From contig JAKEHF010000030.1 of NCBI GenBank assembly GCA_022615295.1, forward strand, positions 1 through 7,655: a DNA stretch of 7,655 nucleotides, read 5' to 3'. A model generated the notes under the pieces. That model was given only the letters and a program-made list of their open reading frames with translations. It was not told the DNA's origin and ran no database searches. Source of the DNA: Actinomycetota bacterium. GTDB taxonomy: Bacteria > Actinomycetota > Acidimicrobiia > Spongiisociales > ZC4RG35. Shown here in pieces: positions 6,137-7,655 of this stretch (positions within the stretch are counted from its first letter, which is position 1; each line of letters opens with the position of its first letter). Made by a program: the position numbers and the translations under genes.

Positions 6137-7655
6137 CTAACCAGGGCGCCGGAACACGTCGGGAGGTATCTGCTCCTGCTGACGCCGTCGCGACCCGAGC
6201 CCCGCCAGGTACTGGTCGGGGAAGTGATGACCGGGGTAACCCAGGTCGACTGCGGCGTTCATGGTCCAGTAGGGGTCGAGGACATGGGGTCGGGCCAGGA
6301 CGCAGAGATCGGCCCTCCCCGCCACCAGGATGTTGTGGACGTCGTCGATCGAGGACACCGCCCCCACGGTCATCGTGGGGATCCCCACCTCATGACGGAT
6401 CCGGTCGCTGTAGGGCGTCTGATAGAGACGTCCGTACTCCGGTCTTGCCTCGACCGACGTCTGCCCGGTGGACACGTCGATTATGTCGCAGCCATGGGTC
6501 TTCAGCGCCGAGGCCAGAACCACCGCGTCGTCGCCGTCGAACCCTCCCGGCACCCAGTCCGTGGCTGAGATCCTCACCGAAAGCGGTCCCGGCCACACGT
6601 CGCGTACCGCCTCGAGGACCTCGAGCGGGTAGCGCATCCGGTTCTCGAGACTCCCCCCGTAGGCATCCTCGCGTTGGTTGGCCAGCGGGGTGAGGAAGCT
6701 GGACATCAAGTAGCCGTGGGCATAGTGGAGCTCGAGGAGGTCGAAACCCGCTTGAGCACCCATCCTCGCCGCGGCCACGAACTGGTCACGGACCAGGTCC
6801 ATGTCACGACGGTCCATCACCCTGGGGACCTGGCTGTCGGGCCGATACCGGATCGGCGAGGGCCCGATGATCTCCCAGTTCCCCACGTCGAGGGGGTCGG
6901 AATCGCCCTCCCACATCCGCTTGGTCGACCCTTTGCGACCGGAGTGCCCGATCTGGAGGCCGATCTTGGCCTTGGTGTGGGTGTGGACGAAATCGACGAT
7001 CCGGGCCCAGGCCCCTGCCTGGGTCTCATCCCAGATCCCGGTGTCGGCGGGTGAGATCCTCCCCTCCGGCGAGACACAGGTCATCTCGGTCATTACCACT
7101 CCGGCGCCTCCAACGGCGCGGCTCCCCAGATGGACCAGATGCCACTCGCCGGGCACCCCGTCCCCGTCGGCGCTGTATTGGTCCATCGGGGAGACCACTA
7201 TGCGGTTCTCGAGGACCAGGTCACCGAGACGGAAGGGGTGGAACATGGGCGGGACCTCGGCTGCCGGCGCGATCGGGCACCCATGGTCGGAGCCCGTGTA
7301 CCACCGGTCGACGGTCTCCATGTAGCCCGGATCACGGAGACGGAGGTTGTCGTAGGTCACCCTTTGGCTCCGGGTGAGCAGGCTGAAGACGAACTGCTCG
7401 GGCTCCATCCCTCGATATCGGTCGGCGCCCTCGAACCATTCGAGACTGGCCTTGGCCGCCCGTTGCAGACTGTCCACCGCCGGGCGTCGCTCCGTCTCAT
7501 AACCGGCCAGGGCCTCCTCCAGGGTGACACCGGCACTGAGCCAGTCGGCGAGGCTTATGGCGTCCTCCATGGCCAGCTTGGTCCCCGAGCCAACCGAGAA
7601 GTGGGCGGTGTGCGCCGCATCACCGAGCAGGACGATGTTGGAGTGGTGCCATCTC
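6137..7655 (-). CDS. Bifunctional salicylyl-CoA 5-hydroxylase / OYE-type reductase, C-terminal part (5' end outside window)
   Basis: This is a flavoprotein aromatic hydroxylase fused to an Old Yellow Enzyme-like NAD(P)H:FMN reductase. The family hydroxylates CoA-activated aromatic acids such as salicylyl-CoA or 2-aminobenzoyl-CoA, and the reductase domain may reduce the ring further. It acts in the cytoplasm. Visible residues number 505 of an expected 760-780. Visible residues 1-36 hold the FAD motif of group A monooxygenases: NIVLLGDAAHTAHFS, then VGSGTKLAMEDAISLA. The hydroxylase C-terminus follows (YETERRPAVDSLQRAAKAS, LTRSQRVTYDNLRLRDP). The OYE barrel starts near visible residue 137 (MFHPFRLGDLVLENRIVVSP). 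It contains SPMDQYS, EMTCVSPEGRI, GHSGRKGS, the paired histidines of LELHYAHGYL, the typical OYE segment EDAYGGSLENRMRYP, and an FMN-phosphate region (TVGAVSS, GRADLCVLARPHVLDPYW). The ATG at 7570 is not the real start: the frame runs unbroken to the edge through the FAD motif. The stop is TAG at 6139-6137, nine bases before ccmF and in the same frame. Salicylyl-CoA and 2-aminobenzoyl-CoA substrates cannot be told apart here. Confidence 0.93.
   Translation of the reverse strand, partial: RWHHSNIVLLGDAAHTAHFSVGSGTKLAMEDAISLADWLSAGVTLEEALAGYETERRPAVDSLQRAAKASLEWFEGADRYRGMEPEQFVFSLLTRSQRVTYDNLRLRDPGYMETVDRWYTGSDHGCPIAPAAEVPPMFHPFRLGDLVLENRIVVSPMDQYSADGDGVPGEWHLVHLGSRAVGGAGVVMTEMTCVSPEGRISPADTGIWDETQAGAWARIVDFVHTHTKAKIGLQIGHSGRKGSTKRMWEGDSDPLDVGNWEIIGPSPIRYRPDSQVPRVMDRRDMDLVRDQFVAAARMGAQAGFDLLELHYAHGYLMSSFLTPLANQREDAYGGSLENRMRYPLEVLEAVRDVWPGPLSVRISATDWVPGGFDGDDAVVLASALKTHGCDIIDVSTGQTSVEARPEYGRLYQTPYSDRIRHEVGIPTMTVGAVSSIDDVHNILVAGRADLCVLARPHVLDPYWTMNAAVDLGYPGHHFPDQYLAGLGSRRRQQEQIPPDVFRRPG

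Noticed and set aside
6674..7325. + strand open frames opposite the OYE domain
   Set aside because: They are antisense to an unmistakable OYE barrel, have no family resemblance, and no ribosome binding site pattern distinguishes them.
7246..7570. ATG at 7570 or 7246 as a separate start for a stand-alone OYE protein
   Set aside because: The frame continues upstream through the GDAAHTAHFS FAD motif to the window edge, and this hydroxylase-reductase fusion is a known architecture.

Overview
The window is dense, high-GC coding DNA with almost no intergenic space. It looks like a high-GC actinobacterium or a related lineage, possibly Acidimicrobiia-like. This is an inference from codon style, from a CcmF-type (System I) haem lyase next to a fused CoA-aromatic monooxygenase/reductase, and from TTG/GTG starts. 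No rRNA or other phylogenetic marker is present, so the placement is tentative.

Layout. Positions 2-106 (+) hold the last 34 codons of an unidentified gene. Its TGA overlaps the TTG start of a 1449-residue membrane protein at 103-4452 (+). That protein joins two things that I know mostly as separate neighbouring genes in MoxR-ATPase/DUF58/VWA loci. The first is a BatA-type protein: two N-terminal membrane segments, a VWA domain, a beta-rich part and a C-terminal membrane segment. The second is a VWA, glutamine-amidotransferase-like, VWA protein. The result has three VWA domains with intact MIDAS residues, all predicted to lie outside the membrane.

On the opposite strand, the right half carries two genes in the same reading frame and direction. 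At 6137-7655 is the C-terminal part (505 codons visible) of a bifunctional salicylyl-CoA 5-hydroxylase / Old Yellow Enzyme-type reductase; its N-terminus lies beyond the right edge. Nine bases after its stop, ccmF begins (4286-6127), a 613-residue cytochrome c haem lyase subunit with the WWD motif and all four expected haem-ligand histidines.

The VWA gene and ccmF converge and overlap tail to tail by 167 bp (4286-4452). Only the poorly conserved tails are encoded in the overlap, and there is no room for a conventional terminator. A perfect 16-bp palindrome sits on the ccmF stop codon.

How the genes relate: the VWA fusion and the upstream tail probably belong to an envelope or chaperone-like MoxR/VWA operon. 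The monooxygenase-reductase serves aerobic CoA-dependent degradation of salicylate or a related aromatic acid, and CcmF attaches haem to c-type cytochromes. Nothing in the window links the last two functions beyond their spacing. I see no mobile element, tRNA, rRNA, CRISPR array or phage gene, and no gene-free stretch longer than about 10 bases.
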